DNA of 61,952 bases. Source: Alphaproteobacteria bacterium (lineage in GTDB: Bacteria; Pseudomonadota; Alphaproteobacteria; CALKHQ01). Under the pieces are notes generated by a model. It did no database searches, had not been told where the DNA came from, and saw nothing but the letters and a program-made list of their open reading frames with translations. Shown here piece after piece: positions 15,850-23,964 of this stretch. Location: the NCBI GenBank assembly GCA_041396705.1, contig JAWKYB010000024.1:1-61952 (forward strand), in the 5' to 3' direction. Positions within the stretch are counted from its first letter, which is position 1; each line of letters starts with the position of its first letter. The translations under genes and the position numbers were made by a program.

Positions 15850-16920
15850 CTATATCTCGTGGGTCATGCCGTCGGCGTCGCTGACGAAGCAAAGGTCGAG
15901 CACCCGCTGCAGGTCGGCGGCATGGCGGAAGCTCGGCTCGCCGTTGACGCCGGTCTTCACCGCGGTGACGAAGTCGTCGTAGGTCAGCGGTACCGGCGGG
16001 CATTCCACCGGCCGCCAGGTCTGGGTGTGGATGTCGTCGCCGGTGCACGCGCGCAGCGACGAGACCTCGCTCTCGAAGCCGATCTCCAGCCCGCCGGTGG
16101 TGCCGTAGACCCCGACCTGCTTGGCGTTGGCATAGCCGGTGGCGAAGCGGCTGGCGTGGATCGCCGCCAGCGCGCCGCCCTCCAGCTGCAGCGACATCAC
16201 GAAGCTGTCGTTGATGTCGAGTTCGTAGTCGCCGATGCGGTTGCCTTCCGCCTTGTCGAAGGTGTGCAGCCGGCAGTGCACCGAGGTCGGCTTCAGTCCG
16301 GACACGAAGGTGGCGGTGTCGAGGATATGGATGCCGATGTCGCCGAGCACGCCCTTGCTGCCGTGACGGCTGGACAGGCGCCACAGCCAGCGCGGCTCGG
16401 TGCGCCAGTCGCCCCACTGGTTGCCGACCAGCCAGCTTTGCAGATAGGCCGCCTGCACGTGGCGGACCTGGCCGATCGCGCCCTCGGCGACCATCTTCGC
16501 GGCCTGCGCGATCTCCGGCACCGCGCGATAGCGCAGGTTGACCATGTTGATCAGCCCGCGGGTTTCCATCGCGTGGGTCATCTCCAGCGCGTCGGCGTAG
16601 TTCTCCGCCAGCGGCTTCTCGCAGAACACCGGGAGGCCGGCCGCCGCCAGCCGCAGGGTGGTCGCCTTGTGCACCGGGTCGGGCGTCACGTTGGCGACCG
16701 CGTCGAACTGGCCCCAGGCGATCGCCGGCTCCAGGTCGTTGAAGCCCTGGCCCAGGCCGTTGTGCTCGCAGAAGCCGGCCAGGCGGTTCGGATCGCGGTC
16801 GATGCCGGCGACCACCACGCTGTCCGGGTTGGCCGAGAAGAACTCGAAATGGCGCTGGGCCATGGCGCCGGTGCCGAGGATCAGGATCCTGACCGGATCC
16901 GCGTTCTTGCGTGCGCTCAT
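15850..16920 (-). CDS. Gfo/Idh/MocA family oxidoreductase
   Basis: 356-residue NAD(P)-dependent sugar or inositol-type dehydrogenase. The Rossmann motif is ILGTGAMAQRH near residue 15, and the family motif is CEKPLAEN near 100. The C-terminal GFO_IDH_MocA domain contains GVLGDIGIHILDTATF with the catalytic Asp/His pair. The ATG overlaps the TGA of the upstream thuA-like gene (ATGA), so translation is coupled. Such ThuA-oxidoreductase pairs are usual in trehalose, glucoside or inositol catabolism, but the exact sugar is unknown. Confidence 0.92.
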   Translation of the reverse strand: MSARKNADPVRILILGTGAMAQRHFEFFSANPDSVVVAGIDRDPNRLAGFCEHNGLGQGFNDLEPAIAWGQFDAVANVTPDPVHKATTLRLAAAGLPVFCEKPLAENYADALEMTHAMETRGLINMVNLRYRAVPEIAQAAKMVAEGAIGQVRHVQAAYLQSWLVGNQWGDWRTEPRWLWRLSSRHGSKGVLGDIGIHILDTATFVSGLKPTSVHCRLHTFDKAEGNRIGDYELDINDSFVMSLQLEGGALAAIHASRFATGYANAKQVGVYGTTGGLEIGFESEVSSLRACTGDDIHTQTWRPVECPPVPLTYDDFVTAVKTGVNGEPSFRHAADLQRVLDLCFVSDADGMTHEI

Positions 16921-17702
16921 CGATAGCCCTTCTCGCCGGCCTTGTGCAGCTTCAGCCCCTTCTCCTCCAGCGGCTCCAGCGACCGCTCCACCGGCACGTT
17001 GGGCGCCGCCTCGATGTCGGCCCAGGCCGGCGCCGGGTTGTAGGCCCAGCGCACCGCGTTGCGCAGCACGGTCTGCACCTCGGCGTTGTGGAAGATCGGA
17101 TAGGTCTCGTGGCCGGGACTGAAATAGAACACCCGGCCAGCGCCGCGCTGGTAGGTCAGGCCGGAGCGGAACACCTCGCCGCCCTCGTACCAGCTGATGA
17201 ACACCGTCTCCATCGGCTCGGGCACGTTGAACGGCTCGCCGTACATTTCCGTGTTGGGCAACTCGATGCGCTCGCCCAGCCCCTGTGCGATCGGGTGGTT
17301 GCGGTTGATCACCCAGACCCGCTCGCGCTCGCCCGCCTCGCGCCACTTCAGCGAGCAGGGGGTGCCCATCAGTGCCTTGAAGATCTTCGAGAAATGGCCC
17401 GAGTGCAGCACGATCAGGCCCATGCCCTGCCAGACCCTGCGGCGCACCCGTTCCACCACCGCGTCCTGGACATGGCCATGGGCGCGATGCCCCCACCACA
17501 ACAGCACGTCGGTCTCGGCCAGCCGCGCCTCGGGCAACCCGTGCTCCGGCTGCTCCAGCGTCGCCGTCTCCGCGCTGATGCCGCCGGCGCCGTTCAGCGC
17601 GTCGGCGATGCAGCCATGGATGCCCTTGGGATAGAGCGCGGCCACCGCCGGGTTCTCGCGCTCGTGCACATTCTCGTTCCAGACCAGCGCGCGGATCGTC
17701 AT
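16917..17702 (-). CDS. ThuA-domain protein (class I glutamine amidotransferase-like)
   Basis: 261-residue protein of the ThuA family, linked in rhizobia to conversion of trehalose or related disaccharides to 3-keto derivatives. Visible features are RALVWNENVHERENPAVAALYPKGIH at the N-terminus, then DVLLWWGHRAHG, then GLIVLHSGHFSKIFKALMG and RVFYFSPGHETYPIFHN. The start 17702 has AAGGA 8-9 bases upstream. Overlaps the dehydrogenase start by 4 bases. Confidence 0.88.
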   Translation of the reverse strand: MTIRALVWNENVHERENPAVAALYPKGIHGCIADALNGAGGISAETATLEQPEHGLPEARLAETDVLLWWGHRAHGHVQDAVVERVRRRVWQGMGLIVLHSGHFSKIFKALMGTPCSLKWREAGERERVWVINRNHPIAQGLGERIELPNTEMYGEPFNVPEPMETVFISWYEGGEVFRSGLTYQRGAGRVFYFSPGHETYPIFHNAEVQTVLRNAVRWAYNPAPAWADIEAAPNVPVERSLEPLEEKGLKLHKAGEKGYR

Positions 17703-17900
17703 CGTGATGTCCTTCCCAGATTGCGCGGCGCCGTGCGCCATTAAGCGGCCGGTATCCCGACAGGCTTAGCGTCGAAAGCTAACATGCGGCGTTGTCGCGA
17801 ACGCCCGCGCGAGTCGCACGGAGAAAGCGGACGTGCCGATTCTTTTTGTTGTGCCGGAGCGGAAGCCGGATCGGGTGAAGCGGTTCAGGAGCGGCCGGCG

Positions 17901-19265
17901 GTGACTCATAGCCTCAAAACCCGCTTCGTCAAGGGGCTGGGCGGGCAGGCGCTGGTCCAGCCGATCAACATCCTGATCCAGCTGGCGACAGTGCCGCTGC
18001 TGCTGCACTTCTGGGGCGTCGAACTGATGGGCGAGTGGCTGGTGCTGACCGCCATCCCCGCCTATCTGATGCTGTCCGACCTGGGCATCATCTCCGCCAC
18101 CATCAACGAGATGACGATGGAAGTGGCGCGCGAGGACCGGCCGCGCGCGCTGGGTACCTTCCAGTCCAGCCTGCTGATGCTGGGCGGGATGAGCCTGGTG
18201 CTGGTGCTGGTGGCCGGCCTGTTCGCCTGGGCCGCGCCGATGGCGCAGTGGTTCGGCTTCGTGCACCTCGGCAACGGCGAGGCCGGGCTGATCATCGCGC
18301 TGCAGATCGCGCTGGTCGTGCTCGGCATCCAGGTCGGCCTGGTCAACGCCGGCTTCGTCTGCGAGGGCGCCTACGGCCTCGGGACAATGCTGATGGCCGG
18401 TATCAGCTTCACCAACTTCTGCCTGCTGGCCCTCGCCGCGGCGACGGGCCTGGGCCCGGTCGGCGCCGCCGCACTGATGGTCGGCGGCGAGGCGGCCGGG
18501 CTCGCCGTGATGCGGCTGCGGCTGCGCCGCGTCGCGCCATGGATCGCCTACGGCCGCCGGCATGTCACCGCGGCGCGGGTGCGCGAGCTGCTCAGGCCCG
18601 CGCTCGGCTTCGTCGTCTACACGCTCGGCCAGGCGCTCAACATCCAGGGCATCCTGCTGGTGGTGGGCGCCGTGCTGGGCCCGGCCGCGGTGACCGCGTT
18701 CAACGCCATGCGGATGATGACCCGCTTCGTCAACACGCTGCTCAGCGCCTACTATTCGACCGTACGGCCGGAGATCGCGATGGCCTATGGCAAGGGCGAC
18801 ACCGCGCTGATCCGCCGGCTGCACGAGGGAGCGTGCCAGGTGGCGCTATGGCTGGCGCTGTGCGCCACCGCCGGCTTCGCGCTGCTCGGTGCCTGGTTCA
18901 TCGACCTGTGGACCCACGGCAAGGTGGCGCTCGACCCCTGGCTGTTCGCCGGGCTGCTGGCCGCGATGCTGTGCTACGCGCTGTGGTTCGCCAGTTCGAT
19001 GGTGTTCTACGGCACCAACCGCCACCATGGGATGGCCCGGGCGCTGGTGGTTGCCAACGCCGTCTCGGTGGCGATCGCCGCGGTGCTGATGCTGCTGATC
19101 GGCCTGCCCGGCGCCGGCATCGCCGCCGCCGCGGCGGAGGCGGCGATGCTGGCCTATGTGCTCAGCCGGACGCTCAAGGTGCTGGACGAGCCGTTCGCCC
19201 GCTGGATCGGCGCGGTCGCCCGCCCGCCGATCGGTCTCGTCCGTCAGTTGATCGGCCGCGCCTGA
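17901..19265 (+). CDS. Polysaccharide/lipid flippase-like membrane protein
   Basis: 454-residue integral membrane protein, 12-14 hydrophobic segments, of the MVF/polysaccharide-export (Wzx-like, MATE-related) superfamily. The start is a GTG (VTHSLKTRFVKG) with GGAG 9 bases upstream. The N-terminal pattern KTRFVKGLGGQALVQPINILIQLATVPLLLHFWG is typical: an amphipathic helix, then helix 1 for a sugar-lipid exporter. No polymerase or glycosyltransferase gene follows; the nearest sugar genes are the opposite-strand ThuA pair (199 bases apart) and the distant DegT remnant, so the exported lipid-sugar is unknown. Confidence 0.8.
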   Translation: MTHSLKTRFVKGLGGQALVQPINILIQLATVPLLLHFWGVELMGEWLVLTAIPAYLMLSDLGIISATINEMTMEVAREDRPRALGTFQSSLLMLGGMSLVLVLVAGLFAWAAPMAQWFGFVHLGNGEAGLIIALQIALVVLGIQVGLVNAGFVCEGAYGLGTMLMAGISFTNFCLLALAAATGLGPVGAAALMVGGEAAGLAVMRLRLRRVAPWIAYGRRHVTAARVRELLRPALGFVVYTLGQALNIQGILLVVGAVLGPAAVTAFNAMRMMTRFVNTLLSAYYSTVRPEIAMAYGKGDTALIRRLHEGACQVALWLALCATAGFALLGAWFIDLWTHGKVALDPWLFAGLLAAMLCYALWFASSMVFYGTNRHHGMARALVVANAVSVAIAAVLMLLIGLPGAGIAAAAAEAAMLAYVLSRTLKVLDEPFARWIGAVARPPIGLVRQLIGRA

Positions 19266-19274
19266 CCGGGCCGC

Positions 19275-19402
19275 GCAGCCCGGATAGGGCGAAGCGACAT
19301 CCGGGGGGCTCACCGACACGCCGCCCACCTGATTGCGCTGCGCTTCATCCGCTGAGGCCGCGCCGAAGCCCGCAGCCCGAGAGGGCGAAGCGACATCCGG
19401 GG
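19275..19402. repeat. Two direct copies of a palindromic intergenic repeat
   Basis: Copy 1 (19275-19304) and copy 2 (19372-19402) share GCAGCCCG(G)A, then AGGGCGAAGCGACATCCGGGG, separated by about 67 bases. Within each, CCGGAT/ATCCGG-type ends pair. This is a common alphaproteobacterial REP-type sequence, located between the flippase end and the broken oxidoreductase gene. Confidence 0.65.
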
Positions 19403-19426
19403 CCTGCGGTCTCGGCTGCGACGGTC

Positions 19427-20449
19427 TCAGGTCTTCTGGATGTGGGCCCAGACCGTGTCGAGATAGTCCTGGGTCTGCGCGGTGGCCTTGGCATGGGCTG
19501 CGGCGGCGCGGTTCGCATCCGGCTTCGCCACCAATGCGGCGAAGTCATCGACCATCAGGATCTCCTGGCCGGCCTGTGGAGCGATCTCGACGAAGCGGCT
19601 GGTGCCGCGCCCGCCGGTGCCGGCGATCTTCTGGTAGCCCAGCTTCGCCGAAGGGTCCTTGAAGGCGAAGCTGTTGTTCCAGTCGAGCACGAAACGTCCA
19701 TGCGGACCACGCCCCTGGTGCCGTAGAGCTCGAAGTCCATCACCGCGGCGCCGACCGCATAGCCGGAGCTGAAGGCGGCGGTCTGGCCGCCTTGAAGCCG
19801 ACCAGGCGCGGTCAGCAGCACCAGCGCGCCGGTGCCGGGGTCGCGCTCGGTGGGTCGCCACGGTGGCAATCGGGCCCTCCGGCAGCAGATACTCCACCGC
19901 CGCGCAGCGAATACCACGACAGGTCGCCCAGCGTGCCGGTCGGCTCCAGGCTCGGGTCGACCCGGATGTTGCCGCTCATGTCGTCGAACGGAAGTAGAAG
20001 GCCGTGGCCAGCGACAGCGGCTTGCCGACCTCGTCCGCCATCGCCTTCTTGATCGCGATGGTGCGCGGGTTGTGCACGAAGTGGGTAGCATCCATGAACA
20101 GCAGACCGGCGGCGGCGGCGGCCTCGCTCATCCGTCTGACCGAGGCGGCACTCATGAACGGCTTGTCGACCAGGATGTGCTTGCCGGCGGCCACCGCGCC
20201 CAGCGCGATCGCCTCCTTCGCCACCGTCGGCGTGGCGACATAGACAGCGTCGACGTCATCGCGCGCGACCAGCGCCTGCCAGCCCTCGACCCCGGCGGTG
20301 CCGGGCCGCGACGCGACGAAGGCGTCGGCGGTCGCCTGCCTGCGGCTGGACACGGCGGCGAGCGTGCAGGACTGCGACCTGGCGATGGCGTCGGCGATGG
20401 CGCCGGCGATGAAGCCGGTGCCGACAATTCCGAATCTGAGCTTGCTCAT
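19427..20449 (-). pseudogene. Gfo/Idh/MocA oxidoreductase, frameshifted
   Basis: Spliced across frames the gene gives a normal ~340-residue family member. Frame 1 covers LRFGIVGTGFIAGAIADAIA, then the DKPF motif and MDATHFVHNP, ending near 19990. It resumes in another frame as DDMSGNIRVDPSLEP, then VEYLLPEGPIATVATH, then GALVLLTAPGRLQGGQTAAF and FELYGTRGVVRMD, and lastly FVLDWNNSFAFKDP to the stop at 19427. At least four indels fall between about 19690 and 19985; three can be read as single missing bases (e.g. CGTTTC as CGTTC). All family motifs survive. The start overlaps the MFS stop (ATGA), so it was the coupled second gene. Sequence error is possible. Confidence 0.85.
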
Positions 20450-21690
20450 GGGTCCGTTCCCCTCGACCTATTGGTGTTTCCCGGCCCCTTCATAGCAGAA
20501 GCCGCGCCGCCGCCAACGGCCTCGCGCGCCGGCTTTTGCGCAAGCGAGCGGCGCGCCAGCAGCATGGCCAGCAGCGGCAGCGGCATCACCGCGACGAAGC
20601 TGGTCTGGATGCCGTGGTCGGTGGCGATCAGCCCGAACAGCGGCGGATAGGCGAAGCCGATCGCCGTCTGCACGGTCGACATCGCGGCCACGTTCTCCGA
20701 CGCCGGCCGGTCGCCCAGCCGCGCGGCGGCGGAGAAGGCCTGCGGATAGACCGTGCTGATGCCCAGCCCGATCAGGAAGAAGCCGGCCAGCGCCACGGCG
20801 ACCGACAGGCCGCTGGCGACGGCGACCAGCCCGACCAGCGAGACCGCCGCCATCGCGACGGCGACGCGCACCGGGCCGTGCCGGTCGACCCAGCGGTCGG
20901 CGAGAAAACGGCCCAGCGTCTGGGCGGCGATGAACGACGGCAGCGCCAGCGCCGCCACCCAGTCGGCGGCGTCGAACACGTCGCGCACGAAGATCACCGA
21001 CCAGTTGCGCGCGCTGCCTTCCAGCAGCATCCCCGACAGCGCGAAGGCGATGATCAGCAGCACCGCCGCCGTCGGCAGGGCGAGGCGCCGGGCCGGCCCG
21101 GACCGCATGTGCGCCCGCGGCGGGCTCGGCGCATAGGACCGGGCCAGCGCGCATGCCGCCGTCGACCACAGCAGCAGCATCGCGACGAGATGCATGAGCG
21201 GGCTCAGCCCCAGCGCAATCGCGCCGGTGCCGATCAGGCTGGCGGTGAGGAAGCCCAGGCTCCACATGCCGTGGCAGCGATTGATCAGCCGGCCGCCCGT
21301 CGCCGCCTCCACCCGATCCGACTCCACATTCATCGCGATGCTGGTGACCGTCAGGCCGATCCCGAACAGGAACAGCGCACCGAACAGGGTGGCCACGTCG
21401 ACCGCGAGCGCCGCCAGCACCGGCCCCAGCGCATAGAATGGCAGGCCGACCAGCAGCATCGGCCGGATGCCGCGACGCTCGATCACCGGGCTGATCAGCA
21501 GCGAGCCCAGCAGCACGCCCGCCGGGATGCCGACGATGGAGATGCCGAGCGCGGATTCGGTCAGCCCGACCCCGCGCTGGATCTCCGCCAGCCGGGAGAA
21601 CAGGCCGGCCTGGATCAGGCCGTGAATCGCGAAGATCAGCGCAATGGCGAGGCGGCGCGGAACGCGAGGGCGCAGAATGGCGAGGTACAA
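20446..21690 (-). CDS. MFS transporter
   Basis: 414-residue, 12-helix major facilitator. The start is a TTG (TTGTACCTCGCC) as no ATG or GTG precedes helix 1; an upstream start cannot be excluded. Typical elements are GIPAGVLLGSLLISPVIERRGIRPMLL in the helix 2-3 loop and RFLADRWVDRHGPVRV in the helix 8-9 loop. The architecture resembles the FucP/YbjJ-like sugar branch (helix 1 followed by FSRLAEIQRGVGLTESALG). The stop overlaps the oxidoreductase start by 4 bases, so import and oxidation of one sugar-like compound would be a sensible pairing. Confidence 0.85.
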   Translation of the reverse strand: MYLAILRPRVPRRLAIALIFAIHGLIQAGLFSRLAEIQRGVGLTESALGISIVGIPAGVLLGSLLISPVIERRGIRPMLLVGLPFYALGPVLAALAVDVATLFGALFLFGIGLTVTSIAMNVESDRVEAATGGRLINRCHGMWSLGFLTASLIGTGAIALGLSPLMHLVAMLLLWSTAACALARSYAPSPPRAHMRSGPARRLALPTAAVLLIIAFALSGMLLEGSARNWSVIFVRDVFDAADWVAALALPSFIAAQTLGRFLADRWVDRHGPVRVAVAMAAVSLVGLVAVASGLSVAVALAGFFLIGLGISTVYPQAFSAAARLGDRPASENVAAMSTVQTAIGFAYPPLFGLIATDHGIQTSFVAVMPLPLLAMLLARRSLAQKPAREAVGGGAASAMKGPGNTNRSRGTDP

Positions 21691-21771
21691 GACGAGCGAA
21701 TCCGGACCGCGAGCCGAGCCGACTCAGCCGCACTCGGTGATACGGGGCGCGGCATTCATGCCGGGACGACC

Positions 21772-21960
21772 TCAGCAACTGCAACCGATATTGTCCGCCC
21801 GGATGTCGGTCACCAACATGGCGTGTTCGGTGCCGGCGGGTATCGTCAGCCGCATCCCGGCAACTCAGGCGATGCCCAGACAACCGCACCGGCGCGAAGC
21901 CGTGTGTCCATCCGCCAGCACGCAAAGCGGCGCACTGACGAGATCGGCACGAATCGTCGA
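21772..21960 (-). pseudogene. Decayed C-terminal fragment homologous to the heparinase/propeller gene
   Basis: About 50 codons on the minus strand read CVLADGHTAS, an internal stop, then VAGMRLTIPAGTEHAMLVTDIRADNIGCSC and stop at 21772. The intact gene at 23965 ends CVLADGRIAS ... MMTPAGAEYAMLLTDIHVEDIGCGG. The two line up residue for residue in this tail. The rest of the gene is absent, so this is a remnant of a second copy or of an end-fragment duplication, lying between the MFS and MCP genes. Confidence 0.7.
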
Positions 21961-21972
21961 TGGTTGTTCCGG

Positions 21973-23649
21973 CTACGCGGCGCGAACGCTGGTCAGGAAC
22001 TGTGCAACCTCTGTCGTAAGCGCATCCGCATGCCTCGCCAATATGCCGCTGGTCTTGAGAACATTCTCGGCGGAGCGCCCCACGTTCTCAGACTTTTCGG
22101 ACACGCTGCCGATGTTGTCGGATACTTCCAGTGTCCCTTGCGCAGCGTTGTTGATGCTGTGGGCGATTTCCAGGGTTGCGGAACCCTGCTTCTCAACCGC
22201 GGCCGAAATCTCGGATGCGATGCTGCCTACCTCGGCGATGATGGCGGAAATGCGCTCGATCGCGCTGACGCTGTCGCCCGTGATCTTCTGCATGTCGGCA
22301 ATCTGCGTGCCGATCTCCTCGGTCGCTTTCGCGGTCTGGGTGGCAAGGCTCTTCACCTCCGACGCCACAACAGCGAAACCCTTGCCCGCCTCACCGGCCC
22401 GAGCCGCTTCGATCGTGGCATTGAGCGCCAGCAGATTGGTCTGTTCGGCAATAGCGCTGATCAGGCTGACTACATCTCCGATCCTTTGCGCAGCCATCGC
22501 CATGCCCTGCACCGTTTCACTGGTCCGGCTGGCCTCGTCGACGGCCTTGCCGGTGATCTGGCTCGACTTCTCCACTCGGCGCACGATCTCATTGACCGAT
22601 GCCGTGAGTTCCTCCGCGGCGGCTGCAACACTCTTCACACTGTCGGCGGCCTGGTCGGACGCGCCGGCCACGTCCTGAAGGCGGCGCGCAGCATCCATCG
22701 AATCGGACGACATCATGTTGGCTGCATCGCGCATCTCTTTGGCAGAGGCTCCGACCGAGGACAGGGCCTCCTGCGAACTCTTCTCAAACGCGCCGCACAG
22801 TGCGACGAGTTTCTTCGACTGCTCGTCCCTGCGCTCCTGATCTTCGGCATTCGCCCGCTCGAGCCTGCGCTTTTCAAGCGCCGCGTCCTTGAGCACCTGC
22901 ACCGACGATGCCATCTGCCCGATCTCCGTCGCGGCGCCCACCCATGGAATCTCAACATTGAGATCGCCGCCGGCCAGACGCTTCATTGTCGACGACAAAC
23001 TTGTCAAGGCCGCGACGACACTACGCGTGACAAAAAACATCAAAGGTAATAGCAGAGCCAACGCAATGACTAAAGCCGCAATCGTTGCATGCGTCGCGGT
23101 CGAAATTGCGCCGTTGGCAGCATCAAGTTCCGCATGGAGTTGCGCCTCGCCGGCGTCGGCCACGAATGCCAATGTTTCCGCAACACGCTCGCCGGCTCCA
23201 TCAATTACATCGTCCAGCCGTGCGAATTCCTCGTCCCCAGCATTGGTCTCAATCAGCCGCGGGAGATCGACCTCCATCGCTGCACCGACCTCGTCAAGAT
23301 CTTCCGTAAACGTTGCCAATGTATCGGTAAAACCGACCGCCTCTGCAACAGAGCGCAGCGCAGGATAGTTTATGCGAATGAATGCTATGTTATTGTGAAT
23401 TATCTCGGCGCGCTCAGGCTGAATCGCACCTTCCGCCTTATCGATGATGCTGTCCATCGCGGCTAGCACCATCTCGACATTGGCCAGCCGCATCTCAGCC
23501 ACACGAGCGATCTCAGTGCTCAGCACGTTGGCGGATTCAGCGCGTTGCTGGACGATCGTGCCAGCGATCAGCTGAATGCCGCCCAGCATCGTCAAGCCCG
23601 CGGCCGCAGAGACGGCCATCAGAATCATCCGCTTCCTGATCGTCCACAT
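21973..23649 (-). CDS. Methyl-accepting chemotaxis protein
   Basis: 558-residue transmembrane chemoreceptor. TM1 is residues ~8-30 (MILMAVSAAAGLTMLGGIQLI). The periplasmic helical sensor of about 160 residues (SANVLSTEIARVAEMRLANVEM onward) resembles helical-bundle sensors. TM2 is ATIAALVIALALLLPLMFFV, followed by HAMP (VVAALTSLSSTMKRLAGGDLNVEIP) and the MA signalling hairpin with tip IAEQTNLLALNATIEAARAGEAGKGFAVVA. There is no C-terminal CheR/CheB pentapeptide. Start 23649 has GGAG 8 bases upstream. It is lower in G+C than its neighbours. Ligand unknown; no chemotaxis genes nearby. Confidence 0.93.
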   Translation of the reverse strand: MWTIRKRMILMAVSAAAGLTMLGGIQLIAGTIVQQRAESANVLSTEIARVAEMRLANVEMVLAAMDSIIDKAEGAIQPERAEIIHNNIAFIRINYPALRSVAEAVGFTDTLATFTEDLDEVGAAMEVDLPRLIETNAGDEEFARLDDVIDGAGERVAETLAFVADAGEAQLHAELDAANGAISTATHATIAALVIALALLLPLMFFVTRSVVAALTSLSSTMKRLAGGDLNVEIPWVGAATEIGQMASSVQVLKDAALEKRRLERANAEDQERRDEQSKKLVALCGAFEKSSQEALSSVGASAKEMRDAANMMSSDSMDAARRLQDVAGASDQAADSVKSVAAAAEELTASVNEIVRRVEKSSQITGKAVDEASRTSETVQGMAMAAQRIGDVVSLISAIAEQTNLLALNATIEAARAGEAGKGFAVVASEVKSLATQTAKATEEIGTQIADMQKITGDSVSAIERISAIIAEVGSIASEISAAVEKQGSATLEIAHSINNAAQGTLEVSDNIGSVSEKSENVGRSAENVLKTSGILARHADALTTEVAQFLTSVRAA

Positions 23650-23964
23650 CGTATGCGCTCCATGCGTTCGCCGAGACGGATAAATCTTCGACACGGAGCA
23701 CTAATTTCGGGTAAAAACTAAATAGAATGCCGAGTTCTCGACAGCCACGGCTTGGTGAAAGCCGTGGTCAATTGGTTTCCGAATTTCTTGAGGCATCGTG
23801 ACAGCATGTGCGGGCGCGCAAGACCTCGATGCGGGAAATCGATATGCTTGCTGCCGATCCACGGTATGTGACACCCGCGCCACTGGGCAGAACCTGGTCG
23901 ACGCCGGTCCATGCGGCGCTGCCGGCGGCCCGCCACACGACCGGGACGGTGAGCTGCGACGACC
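23650..23964. other. Intergenic region upstream of the chemoreceptor, with a hairpin
   Basis: 315 bases without a credible gene. It holds an AT-rich patch (about 23700-23735) suited to the chemoreceptor promoter. A perfect 9-bp hairpin CCACGGCTT/AAGCCGTGG (23745-23753 with 23759-23767, 5-base loop) lies about 200 bases past the stop of the heparinase-like gene. It lacks a U-tract on either strand, so terminator versus operator cannot be decided. Confidence 0.45.

Noticed and set aside
20536..23049. 837-codon open frame on the plus strand
   Set aside because: Antisense to MFS and chemoreceptor genes, both with clear family motifs.
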